Assembly: GCA_905160935.1 (NCBI GenBank)
Contig: CAJHZI010000478.1
Span: 3,133,001-3,197,000 of the forward strand
Length of the DNA stretch: 64,000 nucleotides
Reading direction: 5' to 3'
Origin: Enchytraeus crypticus
Lineage: Eukaryota > Annelida > Clitellata > Enchytraeida > Enchytraeidae
The position numbers were made by a program, and so were the translations under genes. Positions 10,156 to 20,160 of this stretch are shown piece by piece; position 1 is the stretch's first letter; each line of letters begins with the position of its first letter. The notes under the pieces are model-generated. The model ran no database searches, was not told the DNA's origin, and saw nothing but the letters and a program-made list of their open reading frames with translations.

Positions 10156-10205
10156 GGGAGTTGTGGCGTGCTCCTGTAATCCAGCTACCTGGAGGCTTAG
10201 GTGTA
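10156..10205 (+). ncRNA. 7SL (SRP RNA) Alu-domain-like fragment, probably a pseudogene
   Basis: The stretch TGGCGTGCTCCTGTAATCC, then AGCTACCTGGAGGCTTAGG, aligns with the 5' Alu domain of metazoan 7SL RNA (human GGCGCGTGCCTGTAGTCCC, AGCTACTCGGGAGGCTGAGG). It includes the TGTAAT/TGTAGT motif recognised by SRP9/14. The match fades after about 50 nt, although GTAGGCTTCAGC downstream may be more of it. Both sides are (TA)n arrays, so a full 300-nt gene is not present. Confidence 0.5.
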
Positions 10206-10249
10206 CAGTCTTTCCTAGGTAGGCTTCAGCGGTTTCCTTCATCTTCATA

Positions 10250-10254
<5 letters not shown>

Positions 10255-10307
<53 letters not shown>
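10255..10307. repeat. (TA)n microsatellite
   Basis: A pure TA run following AATATTATAT. Confidence 0.95.
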
Positions 10308-10314
<7 letters not shown>

Positions 10315-10323
10315 AGGCTCAAG

Positions 10324-10613
10324 GGCAGGATTTTTTGCCAGGGAATGACAAAAAATTCCTGTTTACCCTTAAGCCCTGATATGAATCCCTGTCCTTCAAG
10401 TAAATGTTAGTCAAAGTTAAGGAAGGCATATGGGGCCCACCGTATCTTAAGCATAATCCCCGAAGAATAATGGTATATCAAAAGGAGTGTTATAGATGAT
10501 TTAATTTAAAAATCCACTCATTTATGGACATGAAGAGGCAAACGGAAGACAGAGAAAAGTGGAGGCGTTATATACCCTGGACCTGCCAGTAGGCAGTGCA
10601 CTAAGAGAGAGAC
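10324..10613 (+). mobile_element. SINE-GA1 copy
   Basis: A non-autonomous element of about 270 bp. Its 5' unique half includes CAAGTAAATGTTAGTCAAAG, GGGGCCCACC and GAATAATGGTATATCAAAAG. Its 3' half is the LINE-GA end: ATGGACATGAAGAGGCAAAC, GAGGCGTTATA, CCTGCCAGTAGGCAGTGCAC, TAAGAGAGAGA. Other copies are at 29578-29846 (+) and 46186-46449 (-). Confidence 0.75.
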
Positions 10614-10637
10614 ATATATATATATATATATGAGAGG

Positions 10638-10681
<44 letters not shown>

Positions 10682-10704
10682 CCTATATATATATATATGA
10701 GAGG

Positions 10705-10782
<78 letters not shown>

Positions 10783-10790
10783 CCTATATA
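10613..10790. repeat. Composite (TA)n array broken by AGGCCT
   Basis: Four TA runs are separated by GAGAGGCCT or AGGCCT in mirror-like order. The array directly extends the GA tail of the preceding SINE-GA1. Confidence 0.9.
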
Positions 10791-11991
10791 CATATTGTTC
10801 TTATATATATTCGGGATTATATGTTTTGATATATCGCTATGTACTGTTAAACATGACTAAAAGTCCTTCTGGGTATATATAATGTTTATATATAAATTTA
10901 TATCATATTATATATATAATGTTTGCATATAAATATATTGAAATAAATAAAAATATATATATGCCCGAAGTACATTTTAACCATACTTTGTTCTAAATAG
11001 CGATAGAGATTGCTAAACAACTTCACCATGATGACGCTATTTATCTCTAACATTGAAAGTAATTCATCTATATCTAATATATAATTATTTACTTAAATTA
11101 ATAATAAAACGATTTCATCTTACGTGTGATTATTTACTTAGTAATAAAATAATTTCGTATAAAAAACTTCTTTTTGTCAAATATAATTTCAATAGCACAG
11201 TATCCATGTCAAGTACAGATGCAAAGACTGAAGTTTCTTACTTCAATTCGCCTAAAGCATATCTCTGGACTATGAGTTATTTTATTATATCCTTTAGAAA
11301 TGATTAATCATTTTTAAGTGCCGGTAAAATTATTTTATCTAAATTGCTCAAGTATTGCTAATTTCAACAAAAATGCTAGAAGACTTTTTAGTCCAACCGT
11401 AGTAAATCAGTTTAAAATATCATTTAATCACGATTGCGTGATGTAGAGATGGTTAAACTTCAATATGATTGATTTTATATATTAGCTATTTTTAAGATAT
11501 TATAATTTGTCATATTAGTTACTTTTCATTTATTTAAAAATATGAAGTGTTTATCTGAAATAACCGGTGGAAAAATAACTAACCTATAAAGACCTAATAG
11601 ATAATCGTTCATCTTCAACCGATGTATTAAACAAAATTTAAAAAATGCTTCAACGAATGGCCTATTGAATCATAAGGAAATAACGAAATATACTCTAGAC
11701 TCTTGCATGTGTCAAGGGCGATTTGAAGCATAAATGTAAATTATGAGGAAAAACGCTGAACCTGTTGTGCATATCAAGTGTGATTTTAAGAAAACAACCA
11801 AATCTTAAACCGATTGAAATTTAATAACAACTATACATTATATACAGCTTTATTAATTTCCTAAATTATCATTAGCATTAATATTAAAAATATTAATTTC
11901 CTACTTTTATTTCTTAGGCTCCTATAACTTAATTAAATTTAATAAAATAATAATAATTCCTATTAATTTTTGTGATATATTGTAAGATTAC

Positions 11992-12507
11992 CTTAGCACG
12001 ACGGAGTCCCGACAGCCAATGGGTATCATGAGGTCGACATACGTAGACATATCTATGGAAGGCGACCAGCATAGTGATGTAGATGGTCGTCATATGACAG
12101 GCACTGGCCAGCGCCCAAGCATATTTCTCAATGTACGGAGCTGCGTTCTTGACTTCATTCGTACACTGCCATCTGTAGTAGGAACAATAAGTTGGAACCA
12201 GAATGACCACCACAACCGGAAAGAGAAGGGCAATATCTGATGCCGCGAGAACGGTTAGAAGGAAGTGAGTCACTGACTTCCAGTTAGTTCTATCCCTGTT
12301 TAGAGTTAGGATGGAAAGCGAGTTTCCAATGAATCCGAACGTAGCCGTGATGCTGACGAATACGAATGATAGAAGAAAGGCGTATGTAGGGCACTCGGTT
12401 TCTATCACGCGCAGGGTTACGTTGTATGTTAGAATGACCTGGGAATCGTTTGTCTTGCAATGAATTTCCGTTGTGATGACGTCATTGATTGGACCCACGC
12501 TAAACAT
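11992..12507 (-). CDS. FMRFamide-receptor-like class A GPCR, coding exon 1 (N-terminus to TM3)
   Basis: This exon encodes residues 1-172. It covers an extracellular N-terminus with N-glycosylation sequons at Asn20 and Asn29, TM1 (about 41-69, with GN at 61-62), TM2 (about 79-104, with conserved Asp91), an extracellular loop with Cys108 and Cys115, and TM3 (about 124-150). The loop sequence HRYVYVCRPHDTHWLSGLRR follows. The exon ends RRAK|gtaatc in phase 0 and joins TM4 at 5485. The ATG at 12507 lies 21 nt inside an exon that starts at 12528 after TTATTTCAG, so at least one upstream 5' UTR exon is expected; no stop separates the acceptor from the ATG, so a longer N-terminus is possible. The DRY/ERY motif reads HRY, which is unusual. 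An uninterrupted frame and matched splice phases indicate a working gene. Confidence 0.88.
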
Positions 12508-12528
12508 GGCGTTTTGGAATAGTCTAAT
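12508..12528 (-). other. GPCR 5' UTR segment and upstream splice acceptor
   Basis: The minus strand reads TTATTTCAG|ATTAGACTATTCC then the ATG, marking the start of the first recognised coding exon. Confidence 0.65.
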
Positions 12529-14350
12529 CTGAAATAATACAACACAGTGAGAATACCAAATATGTCAGTTCCGTAAGACTTTTAAGAATTTCTGTCTCGG
12601 AACCTGTTGCAGCAGAAGTAGATTTTTTGTCTGACTTGTATAGAAATATTTCACTCTGTGTGATGTAAAGCCTCGTGCTTCAAAGTAGTCTGAATGAAGT
12701 AAGTCCAATTTCTATTTTTCAGTAAAATACTAAATTGTTCGCCTTGTAAGTATTCTAAGATAGTTGAAAGCGAATTCTTGAGAAATCTTTCAATTTAGTA
12801 TAACTTAAGTTAATCACAAGTGTTGTCTAACTTCAGTGAGAAGGTTGAGATTGTGTAATGTCGTTCTGACTTCTTCGCATGGGATGATATACAGTACATC
12901 TGAGACTTGGCCTATTTTAAGGTTAGCTCATTTCCTATTTGAAATTACCTCGATTTTTTGTGTTAGGCGGCAATCTAACATTTAAGGAAAGATGTCCTAC
13001 TTAAATCAAGAAAGATCCTTTGAACTCTTCAAAGTGCGAGCTAATGAAACGAATCTGCTTATTCCAAAATTAGCAATTAATTAATCTTTCCGAATAGTCC
13101 GGCAGTAAGTATTGTGTCTCGAGTGACCTTTGATTCTTCTGGAATAGCTAAAATATTACAAACTTGGCATCAATCCATTAGTTTAGCTGAAGTGTAGACC
13201 GACAAGCGGCCTTAATGTTCAAGGTCGCGTACTGGAAAGAGTCCTCGCAAACGGAAGAGATTGATTATTACTAAGCGTAAGAATCCGTATCCGTGCTCCC
13301 GATTACTGTCTTTGTGGGACTCGCTCAAATCTCCTTGAACTCCGGTATGAACGTTTCGTTCTATTCGATTAAATCTGATCCCTTAAAAACAGCGAAAGTA
13401 TAAAAAATATGAAAATCCGCATTTAGAGCAATGAGAGTGAAGATTATTCAACTAAAAATAATTAAGTCCGATCTTTTCGGCAGGTCTGTAAAACATGAAA
13501 ATTATTAAAACACTAAAAACAATGTTTTACACGAATTATCATTTTCTATGCAATCAATGTGTTTGGCAGTGTCATGACCGGAGAATGATCTTTGAGACTA
13601 CTTTTTATATTTCTGACGCATTTAAAAATACTTTTTATTATTATTCAGAACTTAACTCGATAGCTCCAATTGTGAGCAAGCTCCGATATTTTTTAATTTT
13701 ATAGGAACCCCAAAGGATATCTGTAGTTGATGACTGACCTGGGTTTAGCACCGTGGACTCGGACATTCAAGGCGAGCTCTCTAGCCGTGACGCCATATCA
13801 AATCCAAAATTAAATGAATTAAATCCAAATGAAGGACGCTGGGATAGTGCAGGTAGTCATTATCAGGAAGCCACATACTGTATCTATTATTTCAAAATTA
13901 CACATTGTCCAGTCAAGACTAATTAGAACAAATTTGGCATACATAATTTAATTTGACATAATTTGACATAATAAACTTTAGCAATTACATTAACAAAACT
14001 AAGAAAATTTACTAAAAGCTGTAGATGGAAATAACATTTTACAATAGAAGTTCATAAACGTTCATTCAGTACATCAGCTGTTTATTGTCTTTTAGCTATT
14101 AGTAATTTCCTTTGCAATTGTTATTTAGATATTGACAGTACTAGAGTGAGAGATTCTTGACATCTAACACGAAGTTATTCGCCAGAAAGTGTCGCGTATA
14201 TCTAGCAACTCAAACTACTTTAGGTTTAACGAGCACTTGAAGGAAAGTATCGTCCTTCTAGAAAACAAAATTAGGATCTGCGACACTTTTCCTTTTTATC
14301 ATTCGAATATGAACGTCGAGTCACAGTTTCGAGAAACTAACCTGGAGTAA
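12529..14350. other. Upstream GPCR intron or flank, no gene seen
   Basis: AT-rich DNA without recognisable repeat or coding exon. Upstream UTR exons and the promoter of the GPCR may be here or further right but cannot be identified by eye. Confidence 0.35.
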
Positions 14351-14354
14351 ATAA

Positions 14355-14489
14355 AAGCTGGTGAAAAGGCTACGGTTAATGTCAGTTTCCTTATTCGAAA
14401 GCGATGCCAGTGACGGACGAGCCCAGGATTTGAACCCTGCAAATACTCATCCCCGGTCGAGTATCTTACCGACGTCGCCAATGGCTCCA
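14355..14489 (-). mobile_element. SINE-T copy
   Basis: A tRNA-derived SINE. On the minus strand it runs from GGAGCCATTGGCGACGTCGG (A-box region) through GGGTTCAAATCCTGGGCTCG (B box) to CGAATAAGGAAACTGACATT and a CTTTTCACC end. ORFs over it are artefacts. Confidence 0.8.
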
Positions 14490-14807
14490 ACCAAATAAGT
14501 AATCCAACTGGTAGCAGGACATTTGTTGTACATATAGATGGATGCGGCTTCGATTTTTAGCTGAACTAGCCTCGAACTTATTTCCTTCTTGAACACTAAA
14601 GAGAGCAAACATTGAATACTTTTCATGGGATTATGCGTACCCGTTCTAGACATTATTAAAGTTATCTTATAATGATTCCTTTATTTCGTCGCAATCTGAC
14701 TACATCAGATAATTACAGTGCATCAAATGATGTAACAATTACAACAGTTAATCCAACAGCTTAAGAAATCGTCTGAGATAATTCTACTCATCGTGTCAGA
14801 TACAGTC

Positions 14808-15444
14808 GTACAGTCATGCAACCATGCCGTCATGTAGTAATGTAGTCATGTAGTCATGTAGTCATGCCGTCATGTAGTCATGTAGTCATGCCGTCGTGTA
14901 GTCATACAAGCATGCCGTCATGTAGTCATGCAATCATGCAATCTTCTAGTCATGCAAAAATGCAAACATGTAGTCATGCCGTCATGTAGTCATGCCGTCA
15001 TGTAGTCATGTAGTCATGGAGTCATGTAGTCATGCAGCCATGCAGCCATGCAGCCATGCAGCGATGCCGTCATGTAGTCATGTAGTCATGCTGTCATGCA
15101 ATCATACACTCATGCAATCGTGCAGTCATGCCGTTATGTAGTCATGCAGTCATGCAATCACTCAGTGATGCAATCATGCAGACATGCAGTCATGCAAACG
15201 AGCAGTCATGCAATATTGCAATCACGCAGTCAAACAGTCATGTAGTTATACAGCTATGCAGGCATGCAGTCATGCAGGCATGCAGTTGCGCAGTCATTCA
15301 GCCATGCAGGCATGCAGTCATGCAGTCATTCAGCCATGCAGGCATGCAGTCATGCAGTCATTCAGCCATGCAGGCATGCGGTCATGCAGGCATGCAGTCA
15401 TGCAGTCATGCAGTCATGCAGTCATGCAGTCATGCAGTCATGCA
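14808..15444. repeat. 8-bp satellite, unit GTCATGCA/GTCATGTA
   Basis: About 80 tandem octamers over 637 bp. The left half is rich in GTCATGTA and GTCATGCC; the right half is rich in GTCATGCA and has a longer period combining ATTCAGCCATGCAGGCATGC with GTCATGCA units. All three forward frames are open over long stretches because the unit has few stops. These Met/Gln/Ser/His/Ala ORFs are not genes. Confidence 0.95.
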
Positions 15445-17737
15445 GATGAAGAAAACTTCTGAGGTAGTTTAGCTCATCAAGTGACAAACCTATTGTCCAT
15501 TAGGAAAATGTTTGGATTAATTTGTAAACTTACGAACCTCTTTAGGAATTACTGCAAAAATTTAAGACACAGTCACCATTTTCAAACATTTTAATTGAAG
15601 GCATGAAATTAATCCAACTCTAAGCAAAAAATAAAGAAAAAATTACAAAAATAAATATTAAAACTTAGTAATTAAACATTTCACTTAAAATTACAAGTAA
15701 TTAAAGGTAATTTTAATATAAAAATTACTTCCTAACAAACAAGTCGGCAACAGGCAACACTGTTTTGTTTGCAAATAGTGCAAATAGGGATATTTGCATA
15801 CTTGACGATGAAATTATAATGGAGTGGAGAAACTTGGTACACTTGGTATCGACAAATCTAAACATGTCAACCGTTGCTCGTTGTAGAGTGGAAGATGGAC
15901 GACAAATAAAATATAAAGTAAAATAAATAAGAGCTTTCCTTGGCGAGCAAGCCTCAAGGGCTTGGTGACGTTAGGTGCCACGGCGAGTGGCTACCCTGGG
16001 GGTAAGGGGAGCGGGAACAGCAATGGGGAATGCCGTTGAACGGGGGATTGTTTAGCGGTTGGTATGCATTGACTGATTGGAGAACGGGAACAAGAAAAAC
16101 ATTACGTACATTGTAATGTGTTTTAAGAGTTGTTACGCTTAAGAATAGCATTAGCGTAAGTAGGTGATGGTTGACAATAATCTATGCGACCTTAATTGGG
16201 AGAAAAAAGTCTAATTGCATATGAGTTCTTTTTAACCTGGAAAGTATTTATGTAAATCCTAGTTTTACAAATCTAAAAGTTACATTTTACAAGTTATAGA
16301 TCGTTCACTTGAAGTGCGTCCTTAATTGAAGATGAAAATCACTTTTCAGTGGTGACTCTGGCTCCGTTACTTTCTCCTAGTTGCATAAAACGTATATAAA
16401 ACCATAGAGCTCGATTTGTGGTAATTTTTTATGTAATTCACATAATTAGAATGCGCTTCGATTGGTTCTTATTGCGTACAATAACTTTACGGTGTGGAGT
16501 AGTTAAGATATATAACTGATGTTTATATGAAACAGTAGCGGAGCCAACATGACAAAGATTTATGCTCTCATGTAGTATACTGCTTTAAAGATTTTGCATT
16601 ATATTAATTAAGTCATGTTTGAACATAAGGTTCCTCACTATTATTTTTCATTGAAGATAGCCTAATCAACTAACAAATGAAATCGGCATAAGTATTAGTG
16701 CTCTGTATGTGTCAATTGCTTTCAAAACTTATTCCCAGAACAAATCATAGCAGTTCAGTAGATCATACATCGGTAGATTTCAAGGTCGTCTCAACGAGAT
16801 ATTCTAAAAATCAATAAATCTTATCGCTTCTTATATACATATATTCCCGCAGATATGCTTCAGCAAACGTTGGGTCTCTGAGAATGTGGCGGCATTATAT
16901 AAATCCATTTCAATAATGCAGGCATGCAGGAAACTCTTTCCTCACTATCGATGATTATAGTTGGCATAGTATACAGAATTATTTAAAGTAAATAGTCACG
17001 TAATTAAGACATCTATTTAAACGTTAAAATCTGAGAGTAAACGGAACTGCCCAAATAATCAGTGGACGTGGTAGTAAAATTCAAACGAAATCGGTGATAA
17101 TACTTTAATTTTCTGCCGCCGTTTCCGTTTCTGATTTAAGTAGAGGTCGTGTTTATAAATACAACGCAATAAAATAATCCTATGCGATTATCGTTCTATG
17201 AGAAAACGTCTTAAGTTTTTGCTATCTCATATTAACTTAACTAACGAATACAAACGATATTAGTTCATTAAACATCCTTCGAATATATCTTTTTCGTGAG
17301 TTTAATGTACATTGAAGCATTTGTCGAAGATTGCATATGATTATCATCATTTGTAACCCTGAGAATTAGCGTTATTTCAATTTTTGCAAAAGCTACGGAG
17401 ATCCATTCATCTCTATCTTCTTATAGTTGCACGTATGACATACTGCATGTTCTACATAGCTTCATTAGTTGCTGTTTTAGTAGATCTATTTATTTCTTAC
17501 ATATTTCTCTATGGTTATAAGCAATATTTGCCTTTTGTTGGCGCATAAATGTGCAGCCGGCCAGGAATTAACTTTCTAGCACCCTTCTAACACTGTTGGG
17601 AATTTTAAATATCATTTAAAGCTGCCAACACTCGATTTTCCAAGTTGTTCACCCACTAAGTATTAACCGGGTGAAATTTAGCTTAACTTCATTCAGTTTT
17701 TGCGCAGCTAAATCGACTGCTCTATATTCTGCTCTAC
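15445..17737. other. No gene seen
   Basis: Mostly AT-rich. A GC-richer island at about 15940-16110 (GGCGAGTGGCTACCCTGGGG and flanks) stands out but shows no convincing reading frame or RNA fold by eye. Confidence 0.35.
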
Positions 17738-17887
17738 ATAGAACGATTGAACAGTCGACATTGAACGGTTGAATAGCCGATATTAAACGGTCGAACAGCC
17801 GATATTGTACGGTTTAACTGCCGACATTGAACGGTTTAACAGCCGACATTGAACGGTTGAACAGCCGACATTGAACGGTTGAACAGA
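17738..17887. repeat. 22-bp minisatellite
   Basis: About seven units near GACATTGAACGGTTGAACAG plus CC, cleaner toward the right end. Confidence 0.9.
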
Positions 17888-18744
17888 TGCATAACAGCAT
17901 CGATCTAGTAGCAGAGTAATGAAATTAAGCTTTGGGCTCGAATTTTATTTTTTATATCTGTTCACACTCGGGAAGGGCTAGTCGGGCGTTGGGAATTAGA
18001 TAGACTTGAGATAAAAATAGAGTCAGACTTTTCTAACGGACTGCAAATATTGCAGAAAGCGTGCTTCATCCAATTTGGCATTTAAGTGTTAATTATACAC
18101 ACGATTGTAGTCCAATTCACAGATGATGCCATCCAGAAATATGGTTGTTGATGAACCTTTATTTAACTCTCTCATATCTACCTTAATCGCCTCTGGTAGA
18201 TAGTTGCTTTAATTGCTTAATCTTATATTAAATTTCCCAAAATCAAAACGAGCTTCTTATAAAAAAAACTTATTAAAAATCGAAGATGTTTTTTCTGAAA
18301 ATTGTTTAGTCTATCATACTACATCACACTTAACGCTGTCATTCTTGCTATTGAGAAGAATTTCTATACTCGAGGTATCAAATATTCTTTGAGTTTCGCT
18401 TAGTTTAGTACAAATTTTTAACAAATCTTACTTAGATGGAGACATTTTACTGATTCTGCGTTAACGCAATCTTTTAAAAAAGACGAGGCGAGATAAATTT
18501 ATCATAGCGTAATATTGTTCATTGCAATTTTGTAACTATTATTTTAAACTTACTCAACAAAACTATAATTTCACAACATAACGTTTATGTGTACAATATT
18601 CTACTGTTACAATTTTCGAACAAAATAAAATAAATTCTAGTATCGTTAATTAACGCTAATCCGCTTTCTCAACAATCATAATTTTTGAAGGAAATTGTCA
18701 ACGTCTGGCAGTATCATAAGAAAATCTGACAAAAAAGCTAAAAG
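17888..18744. other. No gene seen
   Basis: AT-rich sequence with no repeat or exon recognised. Confidence 0.35.
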
Positions 18745-18867
18745 CTAAAAGCTAATGTTAACGTCAGTTTCTTCACTCGAAAGCCATATCAGTGACGGGC
18801 GAGCCCAGGATTTGAACCCGTACATACTGATCGCGGTCTAATTCTTACCGACATCGCCACGGCTCAA
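18745..18867 (-). mobile_element. SINE-T copy
   Basis: Carries GGGCGAGCCCAGGATTTGAAC (complement of the B box), ACGTCAGTTTCTTCACTCGA and the head GACATCGCCACGGCTC. At its 3' end AAAGCTA occurs three times in tandem, probably the SINE tail. Confidence 0.8.
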
Positions 18868-19788
18868 GCCAAAATGCGTAGAATATTTAATTTTCACTGG
18901 GATGGTTAATTTTGTCCGTGCAATCAAGAACAGAGGATTGCATGGAGACGTACAGGAGCAGAAACGTAAGAAGAGCAAGGGGAGGGGCACTGGAATTAGA
19001 GCTCAGTGAATAACTTACGGGGACTTTCATTAGTAATGAGACATTTGGCAAAATACTTCCTGTATGGTACTCGTTCGCTCGAAATTGGATTTTATAGCGC
19101 TCGACATTTAAGATCAAAGCTCTGCGGAAATATATAACTTCTTCCGATGTGAAAGGAATATGGGCGGTAACTTGGAGATTTAAAGCTTAAATACCGCCCA
19201 TTAAAAATCTATAGTTTATGATGAATCACAGATTTGCGCTTGTTTAAGGTTACCGTTTGATTGTTTTTTTTGTAAAGCCGCCTGGGAATTCTGATATCAA
19301 TTAAAATGTCATTAGAATTTCTTTATCATCAGATCTTTTCAAAATTAGTTGAAAATATAGCAGCAACTGTTCTATATTTTAAAGATTAATTTTTTATAGC
19401 GCTTTAATCTATCAGTGATAAAATGAACCAATAAAATTTTAAAAAATTCACTTAAAAGCTGTATAGAGAACGATTTATGAACTTTATCAATATTTGAAAT
19501 GTTAATTGTTTACGTTTTGAATAATAAAGTTATTTTTGCTTTTATCTAAAAATATCACTCGAACTTAACAACATTGGATATCGCAAATATATTTTCTTTT
19601 AGATTTTAGGTTTCCCTATGTGGGAAACAACAATCCATCTAAATCCACATAAAATAAATAAAATTAAATACAATAAATACAACAGATACTCCTAATTAGG
19701 CCGAGACTGAAGGATTTCCAAAAGTTATCCGAATGTTGTTCAAAATTGGGGGGGCGGGATTTAGCGCAGTTTATTAAGCTGCGCTTCA
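18868..19788. other. No gene seen
   Basis: A 76-residue minus-strand ORF at 18887-19117 has a hydrophobic stretch but no supporting splice sites or homology. The remainder is AT-rich noncoding sequence. Confidence 0.3.
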
Positions 19789-19789
19789 A

Positions 19790-19955
19790 TGAACGAAACT
19801 AAGCTACGCCGGGCCAGGTTAGTACAAGTACGCGTGACCACCTTGGAAGATCGAGTGCTATCAACTTAACAGCTTTCAGTGACCAAAAATCCCTAGGGTG
19901 ATGGAAGGTTATTCTTAAATCCGCGCCGGTGGTTATCAGTGTGCCATCAAAGGCA
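19790..19955 (+). mobile_element. 5S rRNA-derived SINE, copy 2
   Basis: Bases 19799-19862 read CTAAGCTACGCCGGGCCAGG, TTAGTACAAGTACGCGTGACC, ACCTTGGAAGATCGAGTGCT. This is the 3' half of 5S rRNA with its internal Pol III control region, compared with AAGCTAAGCAGGG, GGGCCTGGTTAGTACTTGG, GGGAGACCGCCTGGGAA, CGGGTGCT. A non-5S body follows (ATCCCTAGGGTGATGGAAGG, TTATTCTTAAATCCGCGCCG) and is shared with 6623-6680. Confidence 0.7.
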
Positions 19956-20089
19956 ACGGTTGCAAATCAAAAACGAAGATCAAGGAGAAAATTATGGAAG
20001 TAACAAAAGCACAACAAATTATTAAAGGAAACTTTGCAAGCACATGTTGTTGTCATGTTCCTAAGACTACGACCCAAAACCGTTCAGGG

Positions 20090-20160
20090 TAAAAATTCCG
20101 AGAACGCCCGTCACTGATATGTTTCAGAGATAGCAAATGGCAATATGCCTGGCTTTAGAC
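20090..20160 (+). mobile_element. SINE-T fragment
   Basis: CGCCCGTCACTGATATGTTTCAGAGA matches the SINE-T centre (CGTCACTGACATCGCTTTCGAG). The head is lost. Confidence 0.4.

Larger units (their letters stand above)
5486..11991 (-). other. GPCR intron, phase 0
   Basis: A 6.5-kb intron between TM3/loop 2 and TM4. The minus-strand donor is AAG|GTAATC (exon end 11992) and the acceptor ATCGCAG|ATTCAC (exon start 5485). It has been invaded by SINE-GAT, 5S-SINE, LINE-ATT, SINE-GA1 and long (TA)n arrays, listed separately. 7115-8095, 8940-9560 and 10885-11985 show nothing recognisable beyond AT-rich DNA. Confidence 0.8.

Noticed and set aside
10047..10882. Tyr/Ile-repeat ORFs on both strands, also at 48418-48712
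   Set aside because: They are translations of (TA)n arrays.
14447..14653. Minus-strand ORFs at 14299-14653
   Set aside because: They read through a SINE-T copy and its flank.
15128..15472. Met/Gln/Ser/His-rich ORFs in three frames
   Set aside because: They are translations of the GTCATGCA octamer satellite.
15940..16110. GC-richer island as an RNA gene
   Set aside because: No tRNA, 5S, 7SL or spliceosomal RNA signature could be matched by eye.
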